From Acestrorhynchus altus (taxonomy: Eukaryota > Chordata > Actinopteri > Characiformes > Acestrorhynchidae), in NCBI GenBank assembly GCA_034509495.1, contig CM067513.1, positions 17,134,047-17,198,046 on the forward strand: a stretch of 64,000 nt of DNA, written 5' to 3'. A program made the position numbers and the translations under genes. Positions 11,205-22,205 of the stretch are shown here, piece by piece (the first letter of the stretch is position 1; each line of letters starts with the position of its first letter). Under the pieces are notes generated by a model. That model saw nothing but the letters and a program-made list of their open reading frames with translations, made no database searches and was not told where the DNA came from.

Positions 11205-12758
11205 CAGTGGCCCCAGCAGCAGCTGGCGGGCCGGGCTGAGCAGAGCTCCTCTAAAGCCACGCTGCAGAGGCCATGTGGACACTTTAAAGCTCTTTCTGTG
11301 CAGCCTGTGAAGTTGTTAAGGAGCTCTGTACATTGGCGGATGCCTCTGTGAATTCCACGCCAGCTGTAGCATGCAGCCCCCACCTCCTCTTCTCGCTCGC
11401 TCTCTCCCTTTCTTTCTCTCGCTCACACCATGGCAGTAGATGTTCTTTCGCTCCCTCTGTTCTGCAGTGTCCAGGCCCGCTGTTTCATGTGTAGCCTCTG
11501 CGTCCTAAATGCCATCTGTGCAGATTGAAGCAGGCCTACCTGCCCAGACTGTTTAGACACCCTTCAGAGAGGAAAAGGAGCTCTAGTTTGGGTTGAGCTG
11601 GGAGCTAATTTAGCTGTAATGTTGCAGCGTTTGCTGCTGCAGAGAGTGTTTGCTATGCTCTGTGATGTTGGTATGAAGGACTGTTAGGCACGTTGCATTG
11701 TTGTACTATGAGGAATACGTCCATAATTATTGGATGAAATATAATGCTCTATTCCAACAATATGCTTTGCTTTTGGTAGAAAATGGAAGGATTAGAAAAT
11801 TATTAGATATTATTGCATACAAATGCATTCGTCTCCTTACTTAACATTGCATGTTAAACTAGTGTGGAGCTGTACTCCACACAAAACTAATAAACCAGGA
11901 AGTAGCATTTTTGGTTGAACAAACAGCCCAAATACTTCAGAGTATGATGGATCACAGTCTTCTTGGTCAGTTAATTTTTAAATTGTTCTTGGTTGACTAA
12001 GACTCCAAGACAACATGTTGATGAATATTTCTTGGTAGAGTTAGAAGTCATAGCGTTCCAGGTTGACTGTTCTATGACATGATAATGAGCATCATGGTGG
12101 CTTGGTGTCACAGCATGGGTAGACTCACAGACCCACAGCCCTGAGATGAGATGAATTGGCTACTTTGAATTGCTTGAGCTATATACAAACAACTACATAT
12201 TTTGAAATCATCAGTTTACACAACTGTATGGATATACACGTTACTGTGAGGTGTAATCACTTTGCCAAAGTCTGAAAGAAGGCTCAAACTCTTACCGTCA
12301 GCCATAGGCATCACCTGTTCTAGGCTCACAAAGTTATATCTTCCAGTATTTCTAAGGTTTGCATTAACAAATGGAAAACAAACAATGAATAAATATGACA
12401 TTTGGGATTTTGTATTTAGAACAAGTGGATGTTCATGAAAACACTGCAGAATCCTCCATTATTCCTGGCAGGTGGAAGATAGAGTAGCAAAGTCTAAGGT
12501 ATCTAAGAAAATGATATTTAAAACTCTTTATCTGAGCATTAAGCATTTATTTGTTGAAAATAACTGGAATAAACAAATAAGGCAACTTTCATTTTATGTG
12601 CTACCATAACCAAAGCTCTCCAACTCAAAGCAGGCCAGTATATACAGTTACCTTTCAATCCCTTGTTTATCTATTCAGACCTGTATTAAAGGTTTCACTT
12701 GGAGCGTCGCACTTCTCTCACTCAACATGTCATATTGTGAGTAATGTAGAAGACACGT
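11203..12758. other. Unique sequence; first part GC-richer
   Basis: 11203-11660 is GC-richer with 'ccccagcagcagctggcggg' and a short CTCGCTC/CTTTC tract; it could be regulatory DNA but has no diagnostic motif. From 11700 it is AT-rich. No exon recognised. Confidence 0.4.
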
Positions 12759-12827
12759 TGAAATCCAATTTGATTTCAAATCAGGCCACACTGAAACGCA
12801 TCTGTACAAATTCAATTGTAATGGTAA
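12759..12827 (+). mobile_element. Fragment of the hAT-like MITE
   Basis: Words 'aatttgatttcaaatcaggc', 'cactgaaacgcatctgtaca' and 'aattcaattgtaat' parallel 'caaactgagactcgcctgta' and 'caaattccattataatcac' in the fuller copy at 14706-15146. The LINE fragment starting at 12828 interrupts it. Confidence 0.45.
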
Positions 12828-13410
12828 TTCTTCTTTGAGCTGCTCCCTTTAGGAGTCACCATAGCGGATCATCTGCCTCCATCTCACCCTATCCCCTGCC
12901 TCCTCTACTGTTACACCAAACCTTCTCTGAGGTCTTCCTCTTCTTCTTCTGCCTGGCATCTCCATCTCCAACATTCTTTGTCCAATATATCCTCTGTTCC
13001 TCCTCAACACATGTCCAAACCATCTCAACCTGGCCTCTCTGGCTTTATCTCCAAACTGCTCCACCTTCACTGTCCCTCTGATCTGCCCATTTCTCATCCT
13101 GTCCATCCTTGTCACTCCCAAAGAAAATCTCAACATCTTCATCTCCGCCACCTCCAGCTCAGCCTCCTGTCCTGTCCAGCCACAGTCTCCAAACCATACA
13201 TCATAGCAGGTCTCACTACTGTCTTGTAAACCTTCCCTTTCAGTCTTGCTGCTATCCTTCTGTCACACATCAGCCCTGACACCCATCTCCACCACTCCAT
13301 CCTGCCTGCACCCACTTCTTCACCTCTTTTCTGCACTGTCCATTGCTCTGGATGGTTGACCCAAGATATTTGAAGTCATCCACCTTTACAACCTCTACTC
13401 CTTGCATCTT
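12828..13410 (-). pseudogene. RTE-like LINE 3' end, C-terminal ORF remnant
   Basis: Minus-strand 5'-truncated non-LTR retrotransposon. Coding remnants read 'YKTVVRPAMMYGLETVAG' (frame 13336-13139) and 'VTRMDRMRNGQIRGTVKV', 'ARLRWFGHVLRRNRGYI', 'GRRRRGRPQRRFGVTVEEA' and 'DRVRWRQMIRYGDS' (frame 13151-12849). These are the post-reverse-transcriptase C-terminal blocks of an RTE-type LINE as I know them; the RT domain itself is absent. A frameshift separates the two frames. The 3' end is 'ctcctaaagggagcagctca' followed by an AAGAAGAA tail (minus strand). It lies beside the hAT-like MITE fragment. Clade assignment is from memory. Confidence 0.8.
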
Positions 13411-14705
13411 CAATAGAAACAGACCTTTATTAAACTATATTAAGTGAGTGTTCTTCTAAGCCACAATATCAATACATTACTGATTTATTGGTTAGAAGAA
13501 CACAGGTATGTACTTTGGAAATAAAAAAACATAAAGGTAGACTCCACCAACTTCCTCCTCACAGTAATGACAGTCAACGTTTGACTGAAAAACAGGCCTT
13601 TTAAACAACTAAAGATGTTCTAACTTGGGCCAGACGTGGCTGTTGTGGACTTCTCTGCAGAGTTTTTTTTATTTTTTTTAACCTGAGCTTGAAGGTGAGG
13701 TCAGAATGGATCCTTTTGCTCCAGTGTTATCACACATTCACTTGAGTACCAGTGGGGCTTGTTCACAGGCATGTCAGTGCACAGCTGTTTGCACTTTCCC
13801 AGTGCCACCCCTGTGGACCAGCTCCTGCAGATGTGCTGTAATCTTCACCTGAGGAGAACGGTGCGAGGGTGCAGGAGCTGCAAACCTGTCCCTATCACTA
13901 TATCTCAACTTTTCCCTCCACTGAGGCCCCCTTAACAGCATGAATATATGAGTCTGTGTATGTGTGTGTGTGTGCTTGTGTGTGTGTTACCCTCATCCCA
14001 GTAAAGCTCATGTGACACAAACACAACATATACATGTTCCTGCCACTTTGTGATAATCTGGCTCTAAAAGGGACCTGGCAGGCTCAAAGCATTCTCACCC
14101 CACCTGACAGAAATCGCGCGTGTCGCACCTCTCTCCCGTACCAGGAGGAGTTACGGCTCGGAGGGCTGTAAAGAAAGGCGCTTCTCCTCAGGATGGGCGT
14201 CCATCTGTCTCCAGGAGCGCCACTTCCTCTTCCCCTCGTCAGGCTGCTGGCTGCTGCTGCTGCTGCCTGCCGCACAGCCTGTTCCTGCTGCTGCCGCAGT
14301 GCCAGAAGGCCGACATGCTGTCCCCTCTACACTCAGCACACAGCACTCCCCCACTCTCAAACGCTTTGAGGCCATGATAAGAAGCACGTAGTGTGAAATA
14401 TTGTGCTTCTACTTTGATCCGTACTTTAAAAAGTTAACTGCCTTGCTCCACAGGAAGCTCAAAGTAAAGACTGCATCCACTCTCAGAGAAACCTGGACTG
14501 TAGATGCACTTTGCTAGTATGCTGTCACATGCATCACTTGCCAAACTCTAGCTAGCCTCTAATCTTTTATCTAGTATCACATTTAAGTGTTTTTAATCAT
14601 GTTTATTTGGACCATTTTCAGACTATCTGAATATCCCTTTTTATTAGAGTTTATATTACTGCATGTTTATTAGCCTACATCATAAGGTTTATAAGCCTGC
14701 CTATA
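13411..14705. other. Unique sequence with a GC-rich centre; candidate regulatory block 13700-14380
   Basis: 13411-13690 is AT-rich with an imperfect inverted repeat ('gtgttcttctaa' near 13449, 'ttagaagaacac' near 13491). 13700-14380 is GC-richer with a short GT tract (about 13962-13988) and CTG-rich 'ggctgctgctgctgctgcc' near 14250. Three overlapping frames on both strands argue against real coding. No exon recognised. Confidence 0.4.
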
Positions 14706-15146
14706 AGGCAATGTTCAGACTGCAGGCAAATCAGATTTGTTGCTCAAATCAGGCCTATTTAGATGACTGTCCAAACTGGTATTTGCAAGTTATCATATTA
14801 GATTTACAGGTCCGGACATCATAAACTGGTCTGGGTTGCTGGACGTAGGCATCAGTTACTAGCCACACTTCTGGGGATCTTCTTGGATCTCCATCTTCCA
14901 TCACTCTGGATTTGACATGGTTATTTGCCACATTGTGATTGTCATAAAAGACACTTCAAAAAATAAAAAAAAATATTTTAAATCTAGCCACAGTGTTCAA
15001 ACTGAGACTCGCCTGTACAAATTCCATTATAATCACATTTCAATCTGCCTCCAAATGTGATTTGGGTCTGATTTGCAAAAATTTGTCTTGGATGCAATCA
15101 AATATGCCAAAAATAGGATTTGGACTGGTAGTCTCAGCGCTGCATA
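14706..15146. mobile_element. hAT-like MITE
   Basis: Left end 'caatgttcagactgcaggca' and the reverse complement of the right end, 'cagcgctgagactaccagtc', form imperfect terminal inverted repeats starting with CA and a G at position 5 or near it, as in hAT elements. Internal words 'aaatcagatttgttgctcaa' and 'gtgatttgggtctgatttgc' recur in inverted form. It encodes no protein. A clean 8-bp target duplication could not be confirmed. Confidence 0.6.
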
Positions 15147-15158
15147 AGAATTACAATT

Positions 15159-15530
15159 AACCTTTAGAACCATAGGCTGATCCTGTGGGATGTTTCCATA
15201 GTTTGACATAGTCAGTCACCCATGCCAGATATTGTTTTTTTGAGAGATCCTGGACTATGTCTTTATATGTCTATATGTCTTTCTTTGAGATGTATATATG
15301 TTTTTGTTTATATAAACACTTTGTTTGTGATTTATTTGTGATTTATCACTGAATCCAATTTGGAGTTGGAGTTTGCATGCAGGTTGAGCATGTACACATG
15401 GACAGAGCAGTAAACATGCACTGGAAGCTCCTTTGGTATTTAAACTGGGATTTAATTCAGTTGAAAACAAATGAATTTGAGCTCTTTTCTGAGCTGGATT
15501 TCTCACTAATAATTCATCACACCCATGCAG
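15159..15530 (+). mobile_element. Family A repeat, left end to middle, internally deleted
   Basis: Starts with TTAA at 15159-15162 and 'cctttagaaccataggctg'. Then come the 'catgccagatattgtttttt' block, a jump to 'gagtttgcatgcaggttgag', 'catgtacacatggacagagc', 'aaactgggatttaattcagt' and 'gctggatttctcactaataa'. The right end is missing. The 114-codon frame on the opposite strand is a by-product of the repeat. Confidence 0.85.
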
Positions 15531-15573
15531 TTTTAATAGTCTTAAATATTTTGCATTACAACACTGTGCATGA

Positions 15574-15930
15574 ACACTATATGGACAGTATTTGGACACC
15601 TGCTCATTTATTTTTTTCTCCAGAAATCATGGGTAATAAAAACTGTTTGTCCTGCTTTTCTTGGACTAACTGTCTATATTATAATGGAAGGCTTTGGAGC
15701 AATGCTGTGAGCATGTAAATGTATTCAGTGAAAAGAGCATACGTGAGGTCAGGATGTTGCATGATCACCAACCGTCTCACTTACAACTTTGCAACTCTTC
15801 CCAAAAAATCCTTTACACCCCTCTTGCCCATGCTTCACATTTGCCACGGTGCAAACAGGTTCATATTCATCTGAGAATTGTAAACAAGGTACACTATGTC
15901 CAAATGTTTGCGGACACCTCTTCTAATGAA
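15574..15930 (+). mobile_element. MITE family M, copy 2, joined to an inverted terminus
   Basis: Left end 'aacactatatggacagtatt' at 15574, then 'tttggagcaatgctgtgag' and 'gtgaggtcaggatgttgcat'. Instead of the expected right end, 15889-15930 reads 'acactatgtccaaatgtttg', which is the right terminus in reverse complement. So two ends of the family meet tail to tail, or a second inverted copy begins here and is itself truncated. Confidence 0.65.
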
Positions 15931-16378
15931 CATGTTGGGTTTTGTGAGGTCTTAGAGAAAATAAGTGCTTCAGATGTCTGCTCCACTGACAACCTCTATG
16001 AAGAATTTGGACTTAGTACTTTATGGATGACTTTGTTCTCATGTTAATCATTTGAATATGCAAAAATTCTTGGTAACACTTTGCATCACAATATGTCATC
16101 AGACATCATGTAGTCACAGTTTGTAATAATAGTTTTCTTATATTACCATAATGTCCCTGAGAACTTGACTCTGACTCTGAGGTAGGGTTGTGTTTCTGTT
16201 ATTGCTCAGGCACTTTTAGCATACTTTACATACTTTAGTTGAATTACACAAAGGGTCATTGCTAGCTAATAGAAATGATTTGCATTATTCTGAAGTGAAC
16301 CATTTTTATCATGGTAAGAGTAGTCTGTTCTAGGATCAGAATGCCCCATCCACAGAAGATGAGGGATGACAGTGTGAT
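15931..16378. other. AT-rich unique sequence, nothing recognised
   Basis: No gene, repeat family or motif cluster recognised. Confidence 0.45.
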
Positions 16379-16495
16379 TTAGCTCTTAGAAACAGAGATC
16401 TGCACTTTGCGGGCAGTTACATGCTGTCTTCTAGGCTTCATATCTCAGGATCAGAGTAACCTACAGACATGATACACATATAACAAACCACAAGA
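16379..16495 (-). mobile_element. Family A repeat, right-end fragment
   Basis: Reads 'agctcttagaaacagagatc', 'gcagttacatgctgtcttct', 'atctcaggatcagagtaacc'. It corresponds closely to the fragment at 10398; the terminal TTAA is TTAG here. Confidence 0.8.
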
Positions 16496-18002
16496 CATAC
16501 CCATTCTAACAATCATCAAAACATGATGAAATATATACAAATATTTTAATTTTTACACCTCAAATGAAGACAAATCTCCTGAAAATAACTATATTTAACA
16601 TGTGTCTCCTATAAATACTTTTATAATTTTTGGTAAATAAAATAAACAATAAACAAATAAAAAACAATGAAAACATCCCACAAAATTGGCTTAGGGTTCT
16701 GTAAGACTTGTAATAATGTTTTGGCATTCACAGTCACCTATTCTCCACTCAGTTGAACACCAAGGGAACATTATGGACACACTGTGTTAGACAGTACTCT
16801 CCACCAGCACAACCTTTGGGAAGAACAGCATTTCACATTTCCAGCACAGTTTCAGCAACTGTACAATCTTCTGTGACTTTTTTTGACATTAGCGCACTTA
16901 TTGACCACTCTGGACAAATCGGAGTTGTCCTCTGAGTGGGAAGGCAGAGACGAAAGAAACAAGCAGAGCTATTGTGTCCAGGCAGACATTGATGGCTTCT
17001 GTCTTTCGCTTTGCCACATGACTGAGGCAGCACGTTGGTCATGCGGCAGCAGCGTCCACCTGTTTTCAGAGCTTCTTCTTTCTGCTGTTTGCACACGTAT
17101 CAGCCCTATACAGTCCTAGACATGCCTTTATCTATATATCCAACCATCTGCTCAAGGGACATATGGGAAATCAACCTTGACATACTGGCTGACAGTAAAA
17201 CAGTAAAATGCTATTCTAGTTAATCTTAAGTATCTCATAACTCAGTCCTGCATTTTCTTTATTCATCTTTTTTCCAGTATATGATCAATCACATACAGAC
17301 GCAACTGAGAAAAAAGTTTAATTACTTGGTCATTGCTCAGAATAGCAATCGCATTTCAGTACAGAATGTCATAGGATGTTCTTTTCCCCCTATGAAGCCT
17401 AATCTCCTCAATCAGATTGACTATTCCCTCTAAATATAAATGTTCCTGTAACAGCTGTTACTGTGAGATGAAAGAAACATTAATAGTACTTCATTTCTTC
17501 TGTTATATTGCATTTTCAGGCTAAATTACACTTTCTCGTCAAGTGAAGATTGTAGCCTAACCCCCCCTCCCCTTTTTTTATCCTCACTCAATTGGAAAGT
17601 CATCCTATATTTAATCTGTTACAGTTACTCAAGTAATTTAAAAGTTTTATGTTCTATCTATATATGTCTGCCTCTCTGATATCTAGAGTTTTATGTTATG
17701 TGTGTGTCGTCCTGAGTAGGATAGCAGAAAAACAGAAACTGTTGGATGAGTCTGACATAGGTAGGATCATGAGCACTAATAATGTATAAATGATCGTAAT
17801 GACCATCTGCTCCTGTATGGAGCTCATGCAGTAGATGCAGCTTTTGGCAGAGACTCTTGAGTCAGGATGCTTTGAAAAAGCTGAGCTTTGGATCGGCCTA
17901 CCTTGGCTAAGTTTGGAGAAGATCTGTGTTGAAATGAAACTTCGAAACAGGGGAGGGGTATCTAAGGAAGACACACGCAAACAAACTCATTATATTCTCC
18001 AA
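16496..18002. other. Unique sequence; possible regulatory block at 16740-17130
   Basis: AT-rich apart from a GC-richer, repeat-free 400-base block at 16740-17130, where short frames overlap on both strands without similarity. No exon or RNA gene recognised. Confidence 0.35.
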
Positions 18003-18274
18003 ATCAAACAAAATAAACTTACTTGCATTTGTCAAGGAAATACTTCACATCTCAGAAATCCTGTTGGAAATTGAATTGATCATCCAAAGTGTTTTTGGGC
18101 TGAAAATGCAAGAATGTTGATTCATTATTTGTAATGTTTAGATGGATATTTAGATATTTATAATAATATTTGTTTTTTGACAGTGGCCAAATAAAATTTA
18201 AAAAACAAAAACAACAAAAAAGCAACAACAACAACCTGAATGTCCTTAATTGTTTTTATTATTTATGTAACAGT

Positions 18275-18292
18275 ATTATCACTTCTCAGGAC
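18275..18292. repeat. Left copy of an 18-bp target-site duplication
   Basis: The word 'attatcacttctcaggac' occurs here and again exactly at 18771-18788, bracketing the LINE fragment. Confidence 0.93.
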
Positions 18293-18770
18293 AGAAGGAT
18301 AGCAGCAAGAGTGAAAGGGAAGGTTTAAAAGACAGCAGTGAGACCTGCTATGATGTATGGTTTGGAGACTGTGGCTCTGTCGAGAAGACGGGAGACTGAG
18401 CTGGAGGTGGTGGAGATGAAGATGCTGATATTTTCGTTGGGAGTGAAAAGGATGGACAAGATTAGAAATGAGCAGATCAGAGGGACAGTGAAGGTGGAGC
18501 AGTTTGGAGATAAAAATAAAGAGGCCAGGTTGAGATGGTTTGGACATGTTTTGAGGAGGAATAGGTGATATATTGGACAAAGAATGTTGCAGATGGAGCT
18601 GCCGGGCAGAAGGAGAAGAGGAAGACCTCAGAGAAGGTTTATGGATGTGGTGAAGGTGGACATGGAGATGGTTGGTGTAATAGTAGAGGAGGCAGGGGAT
18701 AGGGCAAGATGGAGGCAGATGATCCACTGTGGCGACTCCTAAAGGGAGCAGCTGAAAGAAGAAAAAGAAG
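18293..18770 (+). pseudogene. RTE-like LINE 3' end, nested insertion
   Basis: Plus-strand 5'-truncated LINE fragment of the same family as 12828-13410. Its translation reads 'AVRPAMMYGLETVALSRR', 'LGVKRMDKIRNEQIRGTVK' and 'ARLRWFGHVLRRNR', then a stop, then 'GRRRRGRPQRRFMDVVKV', ending before an AAGAAGAAAAAGAAG tail. The DNA 'tgtggcgactcctaaaggga' precedes the tail. Flanking 18-bp direct repeats and the 5' truncation show it arrived by target-primed reverse transcription. Non-functional. Confidence 0.88.
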
Positions 18771-18788
18771 ATTATCACTTCTCAGGAC
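18771..18788. repeat. Right copy of an 18-bp target-site duplication
   Basis: Exact match to 18275-18292, directly after the LINE tail. Confidence 0.93.
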
Positions 18789-19309
18789 TTTTATCCTGAA
18801 ATTTGAACAATGTGTGAGCAAAGAATGAGGGCAAACAGCCCCTCCCTTCTTGTTTTCCTTTTTAATCTAAGATCTGTGACATCATTATCCCAACCTCCTC
18901 TTGCTATCAGTCAGAGTCTGCATGTAGGCCAAGCATGTACTAACATTACACATGTACTGGAAGTCTCTTTTGGCATTTGAACTTTGATTTAATTCAGCTG
19001 GAAACTAATGTATTTTAGCAATTTTCTGGGCTCATTTACTTGCTAATCATTGATCACACAACAATGAGCACCTGATTAAATAGGGTAAGCCTAGTTTATT
19101 ATGATATTTGTATCATTTCTGTAAGTTACTCTGATTCTGATATACGAAACTTAGAAAACAGCGTGTAACTGCCCAAAAAAGCAGAGTTAAAATAAACAAA
19201 ATGTTCTGCTACTTTACTAGATATAATGACTTAAAATGTAACATTTGTAAATAGATATTTTATTTATAATATTCATATAACTTGGACTTGATCTGAACTA
19301 GAAATGATA

Positions 19310-20163
19310 GAAGATTGGGTTTCACTTATTTCAGCCAAAAACAAAAAGTTGAGGTGGACATAGACTGACCAAAAGTGGACAGTTGAAAACTGGATTAATC
19401 TTAATGTCTGCACACAGATCATAGAGTCAGAATTTGGCATCAACAGCATGAATCCGTGGAACCAACCTGCCTTATGTCAACAGTCCAGGCTGTGGTGGTG
19501 TAATGGTCTGAGGAATGATTCTTGGCTCACTTTGGGTTGATTAACCCTTAAGACTCTTGGGTTAATCTTGTTCAATCATGAGGTGTAACTTCATTTTCTT
19601 CTATAACTCCAACTTTAAAACTCCTGGAAAACTCCTATGACTTTATTTTTTGTAACCCTCTCACCCATACCTCCAGGCAGTGCACCCCTTCACCTCCCTA
19701 GTGTGTTCAGAACTGTAGAACAGGAAAACCCTGCACCTTCATATGACAGGAAATGATGAAGATATAAAGGTTAATGCAATACCATCCCCATCCCATTTTA
19801 GGTGCTTTGGAAAGTTTGTGCAATCTCTATTTCTGCTTGGTCTATTGACATCAAACATGTACATGAATGAGTTTTCAAGCCAGTACTATTGACCCAAGTT
19901 TTGACACAATATTCCTGATGCCCATATGCATTCCTTGACCCCTTTTAATAGCAAAAGTCATCTCAAACAGGTTGACCATGACATTGAGGTCACTGTGGTC
20001 TCCCCAATCAGGTACTGAATAAAGTACAACATCATGCACTTGAATATCTTAGAAATGTTTATAGCACCTTCTGGAATTGAATGGAGTGCGATGAATAATT
20101 AAGTCTTCGGAGGCCCAACCCAGTATTAGTATAGCATTCCTAATACATTTCTTGGTGAGTGTA
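19310..20163 (+). mobile_element. Tc1-like transposon remnant, second lineage, interrupted
   Basis: Plus strand. Left part to about 19540 carries 'tggacagttgaaaactgg', 'gtcagaatttggcatcaaca' and 'gtggtggtgtaatggtctga', which match the region between the first and second catalytic Asp of a fish Tc1 family recalled from memory. The right part from 19952 has 'gtcatctcaaacaggttgac' and 'catgacattgaggtcactgt', and ends with 'cctaatacatttcttggtga' and a TA at 20162-20163, the family's terminal repeat. The frame is broken throughout. About 400 bases between the parts are foreign. Confidence 0.72.
19541..19950. mobile_element. Unidentified segment inserted in the Tc1 remnant
   Basis: Begins with TTAA at 19541 inside a hairpin 'gattaaccc...gggttaatc' (19539-19567). 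Further TTAAs at 19771-19774 ('ggttaatg') and 19945-19948 are possible right ends. The segment has no Tc1 similarity and encodes nothing visible. A TTAA-targeting element is possible but its right boundary is not resolved. Confidence 0.4.
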
Positions 20164-21639
20164 TATATTTTCAGTTCAGCATATTATTGTCAGTGTACCT
20201 TGTTCCATGCACTGTTGGATCTTGCAGTGGCATCTGCCATCGAATGAAAGCTTATTCCCCTCCATCTGCAGAGTGTCCTGTTTAGGACACACACCCTCAT
20301 ATTCCCCCTTTGGATTCTCCAAATATCAGCAACTTCTAATTGGTCATGCAAGTCAGTGTTGGAGTTTTGTGTTAGTGTAATGACCATTTTGGTGCTTGCA
20401 AGCTGCCCTTATCCATGAGTTAAATGAATTCAGACCATCACTATAGGTCTCTGAGTATGAGGGTTTGTATGTGTGTGTGACTAGCAGCAGATTAGCAGGC
20501 AGGAGCTGAGCAGATGGGTGCAGACCTCAGCATCCACATGGCCAGTGCTAGAAGAGCCTCTTTACTGCTCCTAGCTGGGCCGTATATAAGGACATTTAGG
20601 CCAGTCTGGTCTGGCTGGACAAGGACCGCAGGGCTACTAATGCGGGAAGCTCAGCACTAACCACCCTGCATATGGTCCAATCTGTGAGGAGATGACATGG
20701 GAACAGACAATCTGAGTGTAGCCTGAGAACATTCTCAAGTCACACCCAAACCCTCCCTACAGCATGGTACTTTTTAATTAGAACATGACTGTAGCCAGAG
20801 CAAATTCTGTGCTTAATCTGACCAACTGGATACACACTGGATTCCACTTAATGGTGGAAGCTACCATGAAAATGACAAACTGTCAGATTTTGCCCATGTA
20901 TGTGTCTTATGCATTTTTGCCAACAGTCCGATCTAGTGGATTGTATAAAGGCTCATTTATACTCAACACTAAATACGATATTCAGTTCATACTCTGCATT
21001 CATATTCATGCACGTTCATGCACAGTTCAAATGAAACAGGACTACTGCCATATGGAAATGAAAAACAAAAAAACCCACCTTATTTCGTATACAGTACATT
21101 ATCACTACCTCCTATACCATCACCATGTTTGATGTTCACAGAAACTTCTGACTCTAAAACTTCTTCTCTGTCCTCTTGTGGATGTATAGCATAATATTCA
21201 TGATAACATACAAAATGCAGTTTATGGCCAGTAACAGATATATTATTTGAAATGGGCATAATTCACATATAAATGGAGCATAATTGAGCATAATTAGGCT
21301 TCAATAAGAAACTCAGCTAGACATTACCTTAAGTAAATGTGCACATTTATAGAAAATGACTGTTGCTGATATTTGAAATAAAAACCACAACAACCACACC
21401 CCTCCCTTCAGAGCTCCTTGAGAAACTCCACCGCCCCAATTCATGCATGCATGTTGCCAAAGAATGATACTGGCTTCCAGACCAAAAGAAAGCTTACCTT
21501 TCCTTTGGCTGTTTCTCTGCCAGGTCTACTTGTGTGTACAACACATTTTCTTCCACATACATTTTTCTTCCAGCAAGAATGCTCCCTGCTGGAATAGTTG
21601 AGTCTAATTCTGGGAGCAGTTCTGTGTCACACTATCAAC
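20164..21639. other. Unique sequence; possible regulatory block at 20460-20760
   Basis: 20460-20760 is GC-richer and repeat-free, with a TATA-like 'gccgtatataaggac' near 20579 but no transcription unit visible. The 115-codon frame at 20785-21132 has no similarity. The remainder is AT-rich. Confidence 0.35.
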
Positions 21640-21925
21640 TGTGGCAGTTGGGGGTCAAATGCCCTGTCCAAGAATACAACTAGGAATACCCAGTCCTGGC
21701 TGAGATGTGGGATTTGAATCTGTGATCTTCTGGTTCACCAGACTGCTATTACTTCACATACATTTCATTCACCTAGAGCCAGACATTTGACTAATGATAC
21801 AAAGGTAGGCAAATATTGTGTCAGGAGTCTTGTCCAAGGACTCTTTATTGGTCTTATTGATTGTGGTGTGCTTTCCCAATCAAGGCAACTAACCCTAGTC
21901 GACTACGGGGAAGGCAAAATTATAA
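21640..21925 (-). mobile_element. tRNA-derived SINE pieces
   Basis: 21640-21765 contains 'gatgtgggatttgaatctgt', the reverse complement of a B-box-like word. 21800-21925 contains 'tcaggagtcttgtccaagga' and 'ctctttattggtctt', parallel to 'taggagtcttgcccaaggac' and 'tcctattggtagagc' in the fuller copy at 63185-63362. Divergent, so boundaries are approximate. Confidence 0.5.
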
Positions 21926-22049
21926 CCCTCAATACTACATTACACCAAACTAACATAGTTTAACATAATGCTAATTAGTGGATATACAGTTTGATTGGCT
22001 GTTAGCAACATTATCATTATCATTTTGGACTGAAGGAAGAACAAAGCAG

Positions 22050-22205
22050 GGTGTTTCTCATCCCTCTGCCCTGCACATTTTAGCTTTAACACACCCCATA
22101 CAACTCGGCAGGGTTTGTTAATGGCCTGAATACTTGAATCAGGTGTTTGGAAGCTCCAAAATGTGGTAGCAGTGCATTCAGGACCAGGATTGAGAAACAC
22201 TGCTC
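22050..22205 (+). repeat. Short interspersed fish repeat
   Basis: 'gcctgaatacttgaatcagg', 'gtgtttggaagctcc' and 'aggaccaggattgagaaaca' follow the order of a repeat I recall from fish genomes ('...gattcaggtgtgttgga...ccaggaccagggttgg...'). A reverse-oriented relative lies at 44355-44440. Confidence 0.5.

Larger units (their letters stand above)
18003..19190 (+). mobile_element. Family A repeat split by a LINE insertion
   Basis: Left part to 18292: 'acatctcagaaatcctgttg', 'ttttgggctgaaaatgcaag'. Right part from 18771: 'caggacttttatcctgaaat', 'catttgaactttgatttaat', 'gcctagtttattatgatatt' and 'aacttagaaaacagcgtgta', ending in TTAA at 19187-19190. The outer left end is lost. About 480 bases between are a LINE 3' fragment flanked by an 18-bp direct repeat. 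Confidence 0.85.

Noticed and set aside
18263..18778. A 171-codon minus-strand frame rich in Leu, His and Ser
   Set aside because: It is antisense to the nested LINE fragment, whose coding sense is plus; the composition comes from the purine-rich LINE strand.
20460..20760. TATA-like 'gccgtatataagg' as a gene promoter
   Set aside because: No start codon, exon or transcript evidence downstream; AT-rich words of this kind are common here.
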